This document shows, piece by piece, positions 42,137 through 50,809 of a stretch of DNA of 64,000 bases (positions are counted from its first letter, which is position 1; each line of letters opens with the position of its first letter). The notes beneath the pieces were generated by a model. That model had not been told where the DNA came from. It was given only the letters and a program-made list of their open reading frames with translations, and did not search any database. Position numbers and translations under genes: made by a program. This DNA is from Taishania sp037189645 (GTDB lineage Bacteria; Bacteroidota; Bacteroidia; Flavobacteriales_D; Crocinitomicaceae). The stretch lies in assembly GCA_037189645.1 (NCBI GenBank), contig JBBCIY010000013.1:62001-126000 (forward strand), written 5' to 3'.

Positions 42137-42664
42137 TTATCTTCCTCTCAGCTTAGCCCTTACTGCCTGCGGATCGTATTCGAAGTATTCCATTTCCAGC
42201 AGGTGTACCAGCTGTTTCGCGATGTATTCTGCCTCGGATTTACTGGCAAGCACTGTCAGCTCTTTTTTCCCGCGGAAAGATCCTGTGAATAAACAAATTG
42301 CGAATTTATAGTTTGTCTTTACGGTTTGCTGCACCAGGTTGGCATTAACAGCATCGGAAACCCTGGTCGGAATCACGGTTACGTAGTGATAGTTTTCATA
42401 CGGGCTTTTTTTAGCAATTGGAATGAATCCCAGGTATCGTGTATATTCGATGATTCTTTTTCCATCTGTATCGATGCGGACTCCGGAGAATGTAAAGCCG
42501 ATGAACAGTCCGAAAATCAACATAGGAGCGCCGATGTAATAAGACTGGATCAGCAGTGAAAACAGCCCGTAGGCAATCAGTATGAATCCAGTGATTCTTA
42601 TCCTGAGCGGGAAATACCACCCATTGTCAAAATGGCGGGGGATCGGTGAGTCTAAAGTTTGCAT
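42137..42664 (-). CDS. Hypothetical membrane protein
   Basis: The 175-residue protein has two membrane helices (about 24-40 and 45-62) and a soluble C-terminal domain (HYVTVIPTRVSDAVNANLVQQTVKTNYKFAICLF...LASKSEAEYIAKQLVHLLEMEYFEYDPQAVRAKLRGR). The layout is like that of the protein at 1578-2180, but the sequences are not clearly related. I cannot name a family. The 3' end lies 220 bp from ctaB, in a stretch with no other gene. Confidence 0.65.
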   Translation of the reverse strand: MQTLDSPIPRHFDNGWYFPLRIRITGFILIAYGLFSLLIQSYYIGAPMLIFGLFIGFTFSGVRIDTDGKRIIEYTRYLGFIPIAKKSPYENYHYVTVIPTRVSDAVNANLVQQTVKTNYKFAICLFTGSFRGKKELTVLASKSEAEYIAKQLVHLLEMEYFEYDPQAVRAKLRGR

Positions 42665-42844
42665 ATTTTAAAGTGTGTGGCGAAGATACAAGTAAAATCC
42701 GGATGGATGCCCTGATTTTAAAATAAGCTTCCCTGCTCCAGGCTTTAAACGTCCGGATTCCTGTTCATCCAAACCGTTATTGAGTATAATTACTGCCGGG
42801 GAACTTTCCGTTGGTGAATAAATTCAATTTTCCTGTTCCATTTT

Positions 42845-42875
42845 TTGTTAACTTTGAAAGTGAAGCATATTTTTG
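42845..42875 (+). promoter_or_regulatory. Promoter of the outer membrane beta-barrel gene
   Basis: TTG (42845-42847), 20-bp spacer, TATTTTTG (42868-42875), a full match. The ATG at 42904 follows by about 23 nt after the expected start. Confidence 0.75.
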
Positions 42876-42903
42876 TAACTTGTTTACTTTAAAACCACGT
42901 ACC

Positions 42904-43545
42904 ATGAAATCAATTAAAACCACCATTTTTGCAGCATTTATTTTTTGGGGATGCATTGCTTTTTCACAGGAAACCACGTTCAGAGAGCGGTTCTCATTCG
43001 GACTGAAAGCGGGAATAAACATCAATAGCGTGTATAACGAAAAGGAACAGGATTTTTCAGCTGATCCCCGGGTCGGGTTTGCCGGAGGAGGGTTTATCAG
43101 CCTGCCACTGGGTAAATTACTGGCGCTTCAGCCGGAGATTATGTTTTCCCAGAAAGGAGTGAAAGGCTCCGGAACCATCCTGGGAACTCCTTATTCATGG
43201 AAAAGAATGGTCAACTATGTTGATATCCCGGTGTTATTAGCCTTCAGACCCGCTGAATTCGTCAGCATCCATGTCGGACCGCAATTAGGTTTCCGGGTAA
43301 GCCAGAAGGACGTTTTTACATTCGGAAACAGTAGTGTTACGAACGAAGAGGATTTTGACAAGAATACACGTACATTCATGCTCGGCGCACAGGCGGGACT
43401 AGAGTTCTATATTAATCACTTCGTCATATCTCCCCGGGTAGGATTGGATTTTTTCACGACCAAAGAGGAGAATAATTCAACCACGACTGTCAACCCGGAA
43501 TATAAGAACTTAACGTTCCAATTTACGTTGGGATACCGTTTTTAA
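42904..43545 (+). CDS. Porin-like outer membrane beta-barrel protein
   Basis: The protein has 213 residues from ATG 42904. A longer frame from 42811 was trimmed because it begins upstream of the promoter. A signal peptide (MKSIKTTIFAAFIFWGCIAFSQ) is followed by alternating beta strands such as FGLKAGININSVYN, FISLPLGKLLALQPEIMFSQKG, MVNYVDIPVLLAFRP and FVSIHVGPQLGFRVS. It ends FQFTLGYRF, with the final aromatic residue that marks outer-membrane barrels. It fits the PorT-like OMP_b-brl family of Bacteroidetes (eight to ten strands). The substrate is unknown. Confidence 0.88.
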   Translation: MKSIKTTIFAAFIFWGCIAFSQETTFRERFSFGLKAGININSVYNEKEQDFSADPRVGFAGGGFISLPLGKLLALQPEIMFSQKGVKGSGTILGTPYSWKRMVNYVDIPVLLAFRPAEFVSIHVGPQLGFRVSQKDVFTFGNSSVTNEEDFDKNTRTFMLGAQAGLEFYINHFVISPRVGLDFFTTKEENNSTTTVNPEYKNLTFQFTLGYRF

Positions 43546-43560
43546 CGATGAGCATTCGGT

Positions 43561-43602
43561 GAGCCGGAAATTGACAATTGTTCATTTTTCAATTCCCGGT
43601 TC
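43561..43602. terminator. Terminator between the barrel gene and the tolC-like gene
   Basis: CCGGAAATTGA (43564-43574) pairs with TCAATTCCCGG (43589-43599, one G-T pair) between two convergent genes. Confidence 0.75.
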
Positions 43603-43607
43603 ATTAT

Positions 43608-45029
43608 TTATTTCCAACCTCCGCCAAGTGAGCGGTACAGTGCAATAATTGCTTTGTATTCCTGCAGCTTGTCGTTTACTCCCGCCAGCTGAGCTGCAAT
43701 CAGGCTTTGTTCGGAAGTCAGTACATCCGTGTAGTTCGTATTGCTGCTGTATTCCAGTAACTGCATCCGGAAGCTCACTGCTTTCTCCAATGCTTCCACC
43801 TGCTTCTCACGGATCTCCTGCTTCTCTTTCGCCATGTCATACGCATACAGCGCATCTGTAACCTCCTGTCCTGCTGTCAGCAATGTTTTCTCAAAGGTAT
43901 TCCATGCCTGTTGCTGAGCGATCTTCGCGTTCCGGTGATTCGCCTTTAATTGCCCCCGCTGAAAAATCGGCTGAGTGAGGCCTCCAACCAGGTTGACAAA
44001 AATACTTGCCGGGTCCAATAACGTCCGTGTTGTCAGCGCGCTGATACCTCCGCTTCCCGCTGAAAGGCGCAATGTCGGGTAAAACGATGCTTTTGCCACA
44101 TTTGTCAGCTCAAACGCCTGCCGGAATGATAATTCAGCTGCCTGTACATCCGGTCGGTTTGCCAGCAATTGAGCAGGAACCCCCGCTTTTAAATCAGCAT
44201 GCAACACCTGGTCATCAAATCTTCCTCTTTGAATCGCCTGCAACGGTTTTGAAGTCAGCACACACAAACTGTTTTCCAGCTCACGGATAGAACGTTTCAA
44301 CTCCGGCAGGCTGACCTGCGCAGCGTATAAATTCGATTCTGCCTGGACCACGTCCGCACCGGTAACGCTTCCCGCTTCCATCAGCGCTCTCATAGCTGTG
44401 ACCGTTTTTTCACGGATGGCAACTGTCTCTTCCGTTATTTCCAATTGTTTGTCCAGTGATAACAATGTGTAATACGCATCCGCAATGGTAGCCACCAACG
44501 CCGTCCTGACAGCATTCTGGGAAGCAATGGACTGCATCCAGGCTGCCTGGGCACTTCTTTTTGCCGCGGACAGCTTTCCCCAGATCTCAATCTCCCAGTT
44601 CGTTGAAAACCCCAGTGAAACGGTTGTTGTGCGTAAATTGATATTGATATTGGCCGGTAAGTTCAATGAATTCTGGGAAGTCTTGTTAAACGTTACCGAA
44701 GGAGAAAAATCCAGGCTTGGCAAAAATGCCAGCTTGCTCTGCCTCAGTGTGTTTTCCGCGCTTGAAATCTGCAAAATCGCATTCTGTAAATCGTAATTTT
44801 TTGTCAGTGCTTCCTGGATCAATGTCTTCAGGTGTTCATCCGTAAACAAGTCCTGCCAGGGAATATCGGCAACCGTTACGGTATCTTCCGACTGGTAATC
44901 CCGGTACAAACCTTTCTGTTGTTCTTCGGTTAATTCGACGTCTTCGTATTTCTTGGTCACTAAACCACAGCCTGTAATGAAAATTACAAGAACGGATAAG
45001 GTGATATAATTGAAAATTTTTGATCTCAT
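43608..45029 (-). CDS. TolC-family outer membrane efflux factor, lipoprotein
   Basis: The protein has 473 residues from ATG 45029. It starts with a lipoprotein signal (LVIFITGC) and has two outer-membrane-factor repeats with long helices. It contains LANRPDVQAAELSFRQAFELTNVAKASFYPTLRLSAG, typical for the NodT/CusC/OprM group. It should form the outer-membrane exit duct of the AcrAB-type pump encoded upstream. A longer frame to 45128 overlaps the pump gene by nearly 90 bp and has no signal at its start, so it was rejected. Confidence 0.92.
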   Translation of the reverse strand: MRSKIFNYITLSVLVIFITGCGLVTKKYEDVELTEEQQKGLYRDYQSEDTVTVADIPWQDLFTDEHLKTLIQEALTKNYDLQNAILQISSAENTLRQSKLAFLPSLDFSPSVTFNKTSQNSLNLPANININLRTTTVSLGFSTNWEIEIWGKLSAAKRSAQAAWMQSIASQNAVRTALVATIADAYYTLLSLDKQLEITEETVAIREKTVTAMRALMEAGSVTGADVVQAESNLYAAQVSLPELKRSIRELENSLCVLTSKPLQAIQRGRFDDQVLHADLKAGVPAQLLANRPDVQAAELSFRQAFELTNVAKASFYPTLRLSAGSGGISALTTRTLLDPASIFVNLVGGLTQPIFQRGQLKANHRNAKIAQQQAWNTFEKTLLTAGQEVTDALYAYDMAKEKQEIREKQVEALEKAVSFRMQLLEYSSNTNYTDVLTSEQSLIAAQLAGVNDKLQEYKAIIALYRSLGGGWK

Positions 45030-45039
45030 TTTTTCCTTC

Positions 45040-48000
45040 TTAATGTGTTTCACTTTGTTGAACCGGCTTTTTTGACGATACTTTTTCCTGTAATCCCTGG
45101 AAAACAACAAACAATGCAGGGATAACAAATACCCCGAAGATCGTACCGATCAGCATTCCTCCGATTGCACCTGTACCGATGGCATTGTTACCGACAGCAC
45201 CCGCTCCCTGGGCAAGCATCAATGGCAACAATCCCAGAATAAACGCAAATGATGTCATCAGGATCGGGCGTAAACGGGCAACCGCTCCCTGGATCGCCGC
45301 CTGCGGTATGGTTGCTCCTTTCCTTCTTGCGTCAGCGGCAAATTCGACGATCAGGATGGCATTCTTCGCAAGCAGACCAATGAGCATAATGAGTGTGATC
45401 TGTATGTATATGTTGTTACTTACATCGAACAGCCACGCAAAAATGAACGCACCTGCCAGACCGATCGGAAGTGACAGCAATACTGCGAATGGAAGCATAT
45501 AGCTTTCGTATTGTGCTGCCAGCAGGAAGTAAACGAATACCAGGCACAGCATAAAGATGTATATTGTCTGTCCTCCCGCACTGATCTCCTCACGTGTCAT
45601 TCCCGAGTATTCATAACCATACCCGATCGGAAGCGTTTCCTTTGCCACTTCCTCGATGGCTTTGATCGCATCTCCCGTACTGTAGCCCGGAGACGGAGCT
45701 CCCTGGATATTCACGGATGTAAACAAGTTGAAACGGTTAATGATCTGCGGTCCGAATACTTTTTCCAATTCTATGAACTGGGAAATCGGCGCCATCTCTC
45801 CCTGGTTGTTTCTCACCATGATCTTATTCATGGATTCGGGATCCGCTCTGAATTCGGCTTCGGCCTGGTACATGACACGGTACTGCTTACCAAATTTATT
45901 GAAGTTGGACGCATATACTCCTCCATAGTATCCCTGCATCGTTCCCAGCACGTCCGCTACGGTCAGTCCGGCACGTTTTATCGCCGGCACATTCAGATCG
46001 ATACGGTACTGCGGGTAATTGGGAGAAAAAGACGTAGAAGCGTACTGGATCTCCGGCCTGGCGTTCAGCGCACCCAGGAACTGGTCTTTTATGGTATTCA
46101 AATTATCAATTGTTCCTCCCAGCTGGTCCTGCAACTGGAATTCAAACCCACTGCTGAAACCAAATCCCATGATCGTAGGACGGGCAAAGAAGATCACTTT
46201 TGCATCTTTTACCACACTTGCCCGCTGGAACAGCTGCTGGATGATGGAAGCAACATCCTGCCCTTCTCCTTTCCGGTCGGCCCATGGATGTAGCTTAATA
46301 ATGATCATCCCGTAGTTGCTTCCTGCTCCACTGATCAGGCTTCTACCGGAAATACGAAGGATCTTATTGATCTCCGGAATGTCTTTTACCGCGTTCTCAA
46401 CCTGCAGCAACACTTCCTCTGTACGCTCAATGGATGTTCCGGGAGGAAGCGAAATATCCGACATGATACCTCCCGTATCTTCCCCGGGAACGAACGCTTT
46501 CGGCCGGGTATTCATCAACAGAATGAATATCCCCACAAATGCGGCGATCCCGATAAACGCGATCGATTTTCTTTTCACGAAAAACTGAACCGACTTCTTA
46601 TACTTGTCCGTTGTCGCATCAAACGCTGTGTTGAACGCGCCGTAAAAACGCTTCAACAGGCTTTTCTTTTTGCCTTCTTCGTGGTGATGCGGCTTCAGTA
46701 ATATCGCGCACAATGCCGGGGACAATGTCAATGCGTTGACTGCTGAAATGACAATCGAAACGGCAAGCGTAATACCAAACTGTTTGTAGAATACACCTGC
46801 AGACCCACTGATGAATGCCACCGGGATAAACACCGCAGACATGACCAGTGTAATGGAAATAATCGCTCCGCTGATCTCTCCCATCGCCTTGTGCGTGGCA
46901 ATACGGGCATTCTGCTCGCCCTGCTCCATTTTCGCATGCACGGCTTCGACGACGACAATGGCATCATCCACTACAATCCCTACTGCCAATACCAACGCAA
47001 ACAAGGTCAGCATGTTGATGGTGAACCCGAACAGACTCAGGAAGAAAAAGGTACCGATGATCGCAACCGGAACAGAAATGGCCGGGATTAACGTAGAGCG
47101 CCAGTCCTGCAGGAACACGAATACTACCACGAATACAAGGATAAACGCCTCGATCAGCGTACTGATCACTTTTGAGATCGATTCCTGCAAAAAGTCATTG
47201 GCATTTACCAGCGTGGTATAATGCACCCCTGCCGGGAAATTTTTCGAAGCGTCCTCCAGTACTTTCAAGGTTCCTTCAATCACTTCCTGCGCATTGGAAC
47301 CGGCTGTCTGTGCAATGGCAACACCAACCGATTCGCTTCCGTTGGTCCTGGAACCCCCGGCATAATTCTGTGCTCCCAGCTCAATTCTTGCGACTTCTCC
47401 CAATGTAAGCACTTCCCCGTTTTCAGTGGAACGGATCACAATTTCTTCAAATTCTTCCAGGCTTTGCAAACGCCCTTTGTATTTCAGGGTATATTGAAAT
47501 GACTGATCCCCGCTTTCCCCGAATTGTCCCGGAGCGGCTTCGATGTTCTGCTCCGCCAGCAATGCCATCACATCGGCAGGAACAAGGCCGTAACTTGCCA
47601 TGATATCCGGTTTCAGCCAGATGCGCATCGCGTAATCCTTTTGTCCGAAAACCATTGCTTCCCCTACTCCGTTCACACGTTTAACCCTCGGAAGGATGTT
47701 GATATTGGCGTAATTCTGCAGGAATGTCTGGTCGTATGCCGGACTTTCACTGTACAGAGAGAAAATCAAAATATTGTCACTCTGGCGCTTGGCGGTCGTT
47801 ACTCCCGAACGGGTCACCTCCTGAGGCAGCAAAGGTGTCGCCCGTGAAACACGGTTCTGAACGTTCACCGCCGCCAGATCGGGATTCGTTCCCAATTTGA
47901 AGTAGATGCTGATCGATGCCGATCCGTCGTTACTTGATGTAGAGGTCATATAGGTCATGTCCTCCACCCCGTTGATCTGCTCTTCCAGCGGGATCACCAC

Positions 48001-48180
48001 CGAATTCATTACAACTTCGGCACTTGCTCCCTGGTAACTCGTACTTACGGTTACGGTAGGAGGAGCAATTTCAGGATATTGGGAAACGGGAAGCGTGACC
48101 AGTCCCAGGATTCCCAGAATCACGATAATCACAGAAATTACGGTAGATAGTACCGGCCTGTCAATAAATTTATCAAACAT
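45040..48180 (-). CDS. RND multidrug efflux permease, AcrB/HAE1 family
   Basis: The 1046-residue protein is full length for the family. It has twelve membrane helices, two large periplasmic loops, and the start MFDKFIDRPVLSTVISVIIVILGILGLVTLPVSQYPEIAPPTVTVS common to AcrB/MexB. The double Asp of the proton relay is in LALVLAVGIVVDDAIVVVE (TM4). It exports hydrophobic or amphipathic drugs with proton drive. It sits between acrA-like and tolC-like genes in one operon behind a TetR regulator. Confidence 0.96.
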   Translation of the reverse strand: MFDKFIDRPVLSTVISVIIVILGILGLVTLPVSQYPEIAPPTVTVSTSYQGASAEVVMNSVVIPLEEQINGVEDMTYMTSTSSNDGSASISIYFKLGTNPDLAAVNVQNRVSRATPLLPQEVTRSGVTTAKRQSDNILIFSLYSESPAYDQTFLQNYANINILPRVKRVNGVGEAMVFGQKDYAMRIWLKPDIMASYGLVPADVMALLAEQNIEAAPGQFGESGDQSFQYTLKYKGRLQSLEEFEEIVIRSTENGEVLTLGEVARIELGAQNYAGGSRTNGSESVGVAIAQTAGSNAQEVIEGTLKVLEDASKNFPAGVHYTTLVNANDFLQESISKVISTLIEAFILVFVVVFVFLQDWRSTLIPAISVPVAIIGTFFFLSLFGFTINMLTLFALVLAVGIVVDDAIVVVEAVHAKMEQGEQNARIATHKAMGEISGAIISITLVMSAVFIPVAFISGSAGVFYKQFGITLAVSIVISAVNALTLSPALCAILLKPHHHEEGKKKSLLKRFYGAFNTAFDATTDKYKKSVQFFVKRKSIAFIGIAAFVGIFILLMNTRPKAFVPGEDTGGIMSDISLPPGTSIERTEEVLLQVENAVKDIPEINKILRISGRSLISGAGSNYGMIIIKLHPWADRKGEGQDVASIIQQLFQRASVVKDAKVIFFARPTIMGFGFSSGFEFQLQDQLGGTIDNLNTIKDQFLGALNARPEIQYASTSFSPNYPQYRIDLNVPAIKRAGLTVADVLGTMQGYYGGVYASNFNKFGKQYRVMYQAEAEFRADPESMNKIMVRNNQGEMAPISQFIELEKVFGPQIINRFNLFTSVNIQGAPSPGYSTGDAIKAIEEVAKETLPIGYGYEYSGMTREEISAGGQTIYIFMLCLVFVYFLLAAQYESYMLPFAVLLSLPIGLAGAFIFAWLFDVSNNIYIQITLIMLIGLLAKNAILIVEFAADARRKGATIPQAAIQGAVARLRPILMTSFAFILGLLPLMLAQGAGAVGNNAIGTGAIGGMLIGTIFGVFVIPALFVVFQGLQEKVSSKKPVQQSETH

Positions 48181-48210
48181 AATAATTCCTTTTTTGGAGC
48201 CAGCCCCTTG

Positions 48211-49374
48211 TTATTTTTCTTCTGTATTCAGCAAATCGGCGATTTTGACAAATTCAGCCTTGATCTCCGTACCTTCCGTCAAGATCCCGATTCCTTCGAT
48301 GATTAACTGATCTTTTTCTGTCAATCCTTCGTCCACAACGAAGAATTTTCCTCCCGGTACCGCTCTCACTTTTACCGGTACGGCTTTTACCTTATTTCCT
48401 TCCAGAACATACGCCATGCGCTTGTCCTGCAGCTCAACAGTCGCTTTCTGGGGAATGATGATCACATTTTCCAGGTGTGTGGGGATCTGTACCGTGGCAC
48501 TGTTTCCCGAACGCAGCAATTTGTCGGGGTTAGGAAAGCTTGCACGCACATTGAATGCTCCCGTTTGGGTATTCACCTGTCCGCTGAACGTCTGGATCTT
48601 TCCTTGCTGATTGTAAGGCCTGCCATTTGACAGCAGCAAGCTTACCGGCGGGATCTTTTCTATTTTCTCCTGGAATGTTTTTCCCTCGGTCTCAGCAACA
48701 ATATCCAGCTGCTGCTTTTCACTGATCGAAAAATACGCATAAATGGTATTGATATCGGAAACCCGTGTCAATGGTTGTGCCGTCGCGCTGTTCACATAAC
48801 TTCCTATCCGGTATGGGAGACTTCCCACTACCCCATCTACCGGGCTTTTCACTGTTGTATAACCGACATTTGTCACGGCATTTGAATATTGCGCTTTCGC
48901 ACGCTGCAAATCCGCTTTTCTTGCCTGGAGCGCTAATTCCACGTTTTTCAGCTCAAAAGCGCTGATTATTCCCTGGTCTACCAACGGGCGGGTTTTTGTG
49001 ACCTGTAGCTCCGCAGTAGCAACAGCCGATTCCGCCGCAGCGACAGAAGCAGCTAAGCTTTGCATGTCCTGGGCATACTGAGGGTTACTGATACGGAACA
49101 ACAGCTGCCCCTTCTTTACTTCCTGCCCTTCATCCACCAGGATTTCTTCGATATAACCGTCAATTTTCGGACGGATGTCGATGTCCATGATCCCTTCCAA
49201 TGAAGCCGGGTATTCCGCAAGTAATGTTGTATTTGTTTTTTCCAGGTTTAAGACTTTATATGTACCGACAGGTTTTTGGGGCGCATCCTGCTTCCCTCCT
49301 CCGCATGACGCAACTAACCCTGTAATCGCTGCGGCTGTAACTAAACGTATCATGGTTGAACTGTATTTTTTCAT
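48211..49374 (-). CDS. RND efflux adaptor, AcrA/MexA-like lipoprotein
   Basis: The 387-residue protein has a lipoprotein signal (AAAITGLVASC). It shows the order lipoyl half (IRPKIDGYIEEILVDEGQEVKKGQLLFRI), helical hairpin (about 100-170), lipoyl half (VKSPVDGVVGSLPYRIGSYVN), beta-barrel and membrane-proximal domain. It joins the inner-membrane pump to the outer-membrane factor. Its start codon overlaps the tetR stop as ATGA, a sign of translational coupling. Confidence 0.95.
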   Translation of the reverse strand: MKKYSSTMIRLVTAAAITGLVASCGGGKQDAPQKPVGTYKVLNLEKTNTTLLAEYPASLEGIMDIDIRPKIDGYIEEILVDEGQEVKKGQLLFRISNPQYAQDMQSLAASVAAAESAVATAELQVTKTRPLVDQGIISAFELKNVELALQARKADLQRAKAQYSNAVTNVGYTTVKSPVDGVVGSLPYRIGSYVNSATAQPLTRVSDINTIYAYFSISEKQQLDIVAETEGKTFQEKIEKIPPVSLLLSNGRPYNQQGKIQTFSGQVNTQTGAFNVRASFPNPDKLLRSGNSATVQIPTHLENVIIIPQKATVELQDKRMAYVLEGNKVKAVPVKVRAVPGGKFFVVDEGLTEKDQLIIEGIGILTEGTEIKAEFVKIADLLNTEEK

Positions 49375-49973
49375 TGGTTTACATTATTAAATAAAATGGT
49401 CATCACCATTTCTTTGCGTTGGTTATATATTTTATGGTATTGCTCTTCGGTTGAAATACAGAATATTTCTCTGAAAATCGGCTTCATTACGATCGGGAAA
49501 GAGATCAATGAGAATATATTGATCAGGAAATTGACCGGTTCGTATACAGGGATGGTGCCTTTCTGCATTTCTTCTTCTATTTCTTTGAGAAAAAAAGCTG
49601 TTTCCTGCATGGAGGTTGGCTGAAGAACTGTTTCCAGCTGGTTGTTGAGCTTACCTGTCTCCTGGATATTGAAAATCTCCAGGAACGGGTAATTTTCCCT
49701 GAATTCGGCAGTAAAATCGATCAGCGCCTCCACTTTCTCCCTGAAGGATATATCGGAAACGTAGATCCTGGCATAGCTTTTCCTCATCTCCATAATTGCC
49801 TCGTTGTAGACAATCCGGAACAGGTTCTTTTTTGACCGGAAATAATAATTGACCAACGTACGGTTCACTCCCGCAAAATCAGCGATTTCCTGTGTACTTG
49901 CATCAAGTGCGCCTCTTGAAAAGAACAGCTCCTTCGCATGTTGTTTGATTTGTTCTTCTGTTTGGCACTCCAT
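49371..49973 (-). CDS. TetR/AcrR family repressor of the efflux operon
   Basis: The 200-residue regulator has an N-terminal helix-turn-helix (about 8-55, FSRGALDASTQEIADFAGVNRTLVNYYFRSKKNLF) and a helical ligand-binding domain. It is the first gene of the operon tetR-acrA-acrB-tolC and overlaps the adaptor by 4 bp. A palindromic operator lies upstream, so it most likely represses its own operon until a drug or metabolite binds. Confidence 0.92.
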   Translation of the reverse strand: MECQTEEQIKQHAKELFFSRGALDASTQEIADFAGVNRTLVNYYFRSKKNLFRIVYNEAIMEMRKSYARIYVSDISFREKVEALIDFTAEFRENYPFLEIFNIQETGKLNNQLETVLQPTSMQETAFFLKEIEEEMQKGTIPVYEPVNFLINIFSLISFPIVMKPIFREIFCISTEEQYHKIYNQRKEMVMTILFNNVNQ

Positions 49974-49988
49974 CGTTTGACACTTTGT

Positions 49989-50012
49989 TTGACAAAATTG
50001 TCAACAAAGGTA
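49989..50012 (-). promoter_or_regulatory. TetR operator and -7 box of the efflux operon
   Basis: TTGACAA-AA-TTGTCAA (49989-50004) is a perfect inverted repeat with a two-base centre. It lies immediately downstream of a -7 box (TACCTTTG on the minus strand, 50012-50005), so a bound repressor would cover the transcription start. A further half-site-like TTTGACA lies at 49977-49983. Confidence 0.68.
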
Positions 50013-50161
50013 CTTCAACTTTAAACATACAGGTATTTTTTAGTTGTTAAGAGGTTGTTAAAAATCGCTGCGATCAACTAAGATCTGTGACCATTTTCCC
50101 GGGGCATCAATCACCGATAATGGTATACAAAAACTGCGCTGTTTTATGACCTGTTCCATCG

Positions 50162-50179
50162 TATCGCAATAATGCGATA
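50162..50179. repeat. TATCGC-type dispersed palindrome
   Basis: Core TATCGCAATAATGCGATA between the tetR promoter and the 3' end of the GNAT gene. Confidence 0.85.
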
Positions 50180-50200
50180 TCCTGTTTTATCCCCCAACAG

Positions 50201-50653
50201 TCAGTTCACAGCGATCTGGTAAATCCTGGATTCCTCTCCCCAGGGATGATACCCCTGCCCCAGGTAGCTGAATCCGTATTTTTCATAATATCCAATGTGA
50301 TCGGTACAAAGATTCAGGTAGTTAAATCCAAATTCCTTTGTGTCTTTCTTCGCCCGGCTGATCAATAAAGAACCGTAATCATTGCCTCTATATTCCACCT
50401 CTATGAATAACGCACACAACCAGGGATACAGATCCATCCGGCTGATAAAATCATTCGTTACCAGTCCCGCACAGCCAATAATTTTTCCATCTTTCTCCAG
50501 AAGGTACCATTGAGGCAACGATTGCTCCGCATTGATACAGTTTGAAATACAATCCTCATAAATAATTGGTGACACTTCCTGCCAGCATTCCTGCAAATAA
50601 CTGATCGCCCGTTCTTTGTATTCCGGATTTTCCCTGACAGAAATAATCTTCAT
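50201..50653 (-). CDS. GNAT family N-acetyltransferase
   Basis: The 150-residue protein is a single GNAT domain. The acetyl-CoA binding loop is EYRGNDYGSLLISRA, preceded by the beta4 strand (WLCALFIEVEY) and followed by LNLCTDHIGYYEKYGFSYLGQG with the conserved late Tyr. The acceptor substrate cannot be predicted. It is transcribed alone, divergent from the AraC-type regulator. Confidence 0.9.
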   Translation of the reverse strand: MKIISVRENPEYKERAISYLQECWQEVSPIIYEDCISNCINAEQSLPQWYLLEKDGKIIGCAGLVTNDFISRMDLYPWLCALFIEVEYRGNDYGSLLISRAKKDTKEFGFNYLNLCTDHIGYYEKYGFSYLGQGYHPWGEESRIYQIAVN

Positions 50654-50710
50654 CTCTTTATACCTTGGTTGTTTATGCCGTAAATATACTGCAAAACATC
50701 CTTTTTATCC

Positions 50711-50728
50711 TATCGAAATATGGCGATA
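50711..50728. repeat. TATCGC-type palindrome, diverged
   Basis: TATCGAAATATGGCGATA differs from the consensus arm by one base. It lies between the divergent GNAT and AraC genes. Confidence 0.65.
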
Positions 50729-50776
50729 TTACCACAACCCGCTTTGTTAAAAAAACGCAATGTGGTTCGTATTTCG

Positions 50777-50784
50777 TATCTTTG
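50777..50784 (+). promoter_or_regulatory. Probable -7 box of the AraC-type regulator
   Basis: TATCTTTG fits TAnnTTTG, 25 bp before the ATG at 50810. No -33 TTG at the usual spacing. Confidence 0.45.
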
Positions 50785-50809
50785 TTGTCTAAAAATGTGA
50801 TGCAAAACT

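Noticed and set aside
45511..46293. Open frame of 260 codons on the plus strand inside the RND permease gene
   Set aside because: Antisense shadow of a long, well-recognised gene, with no domain of its own.
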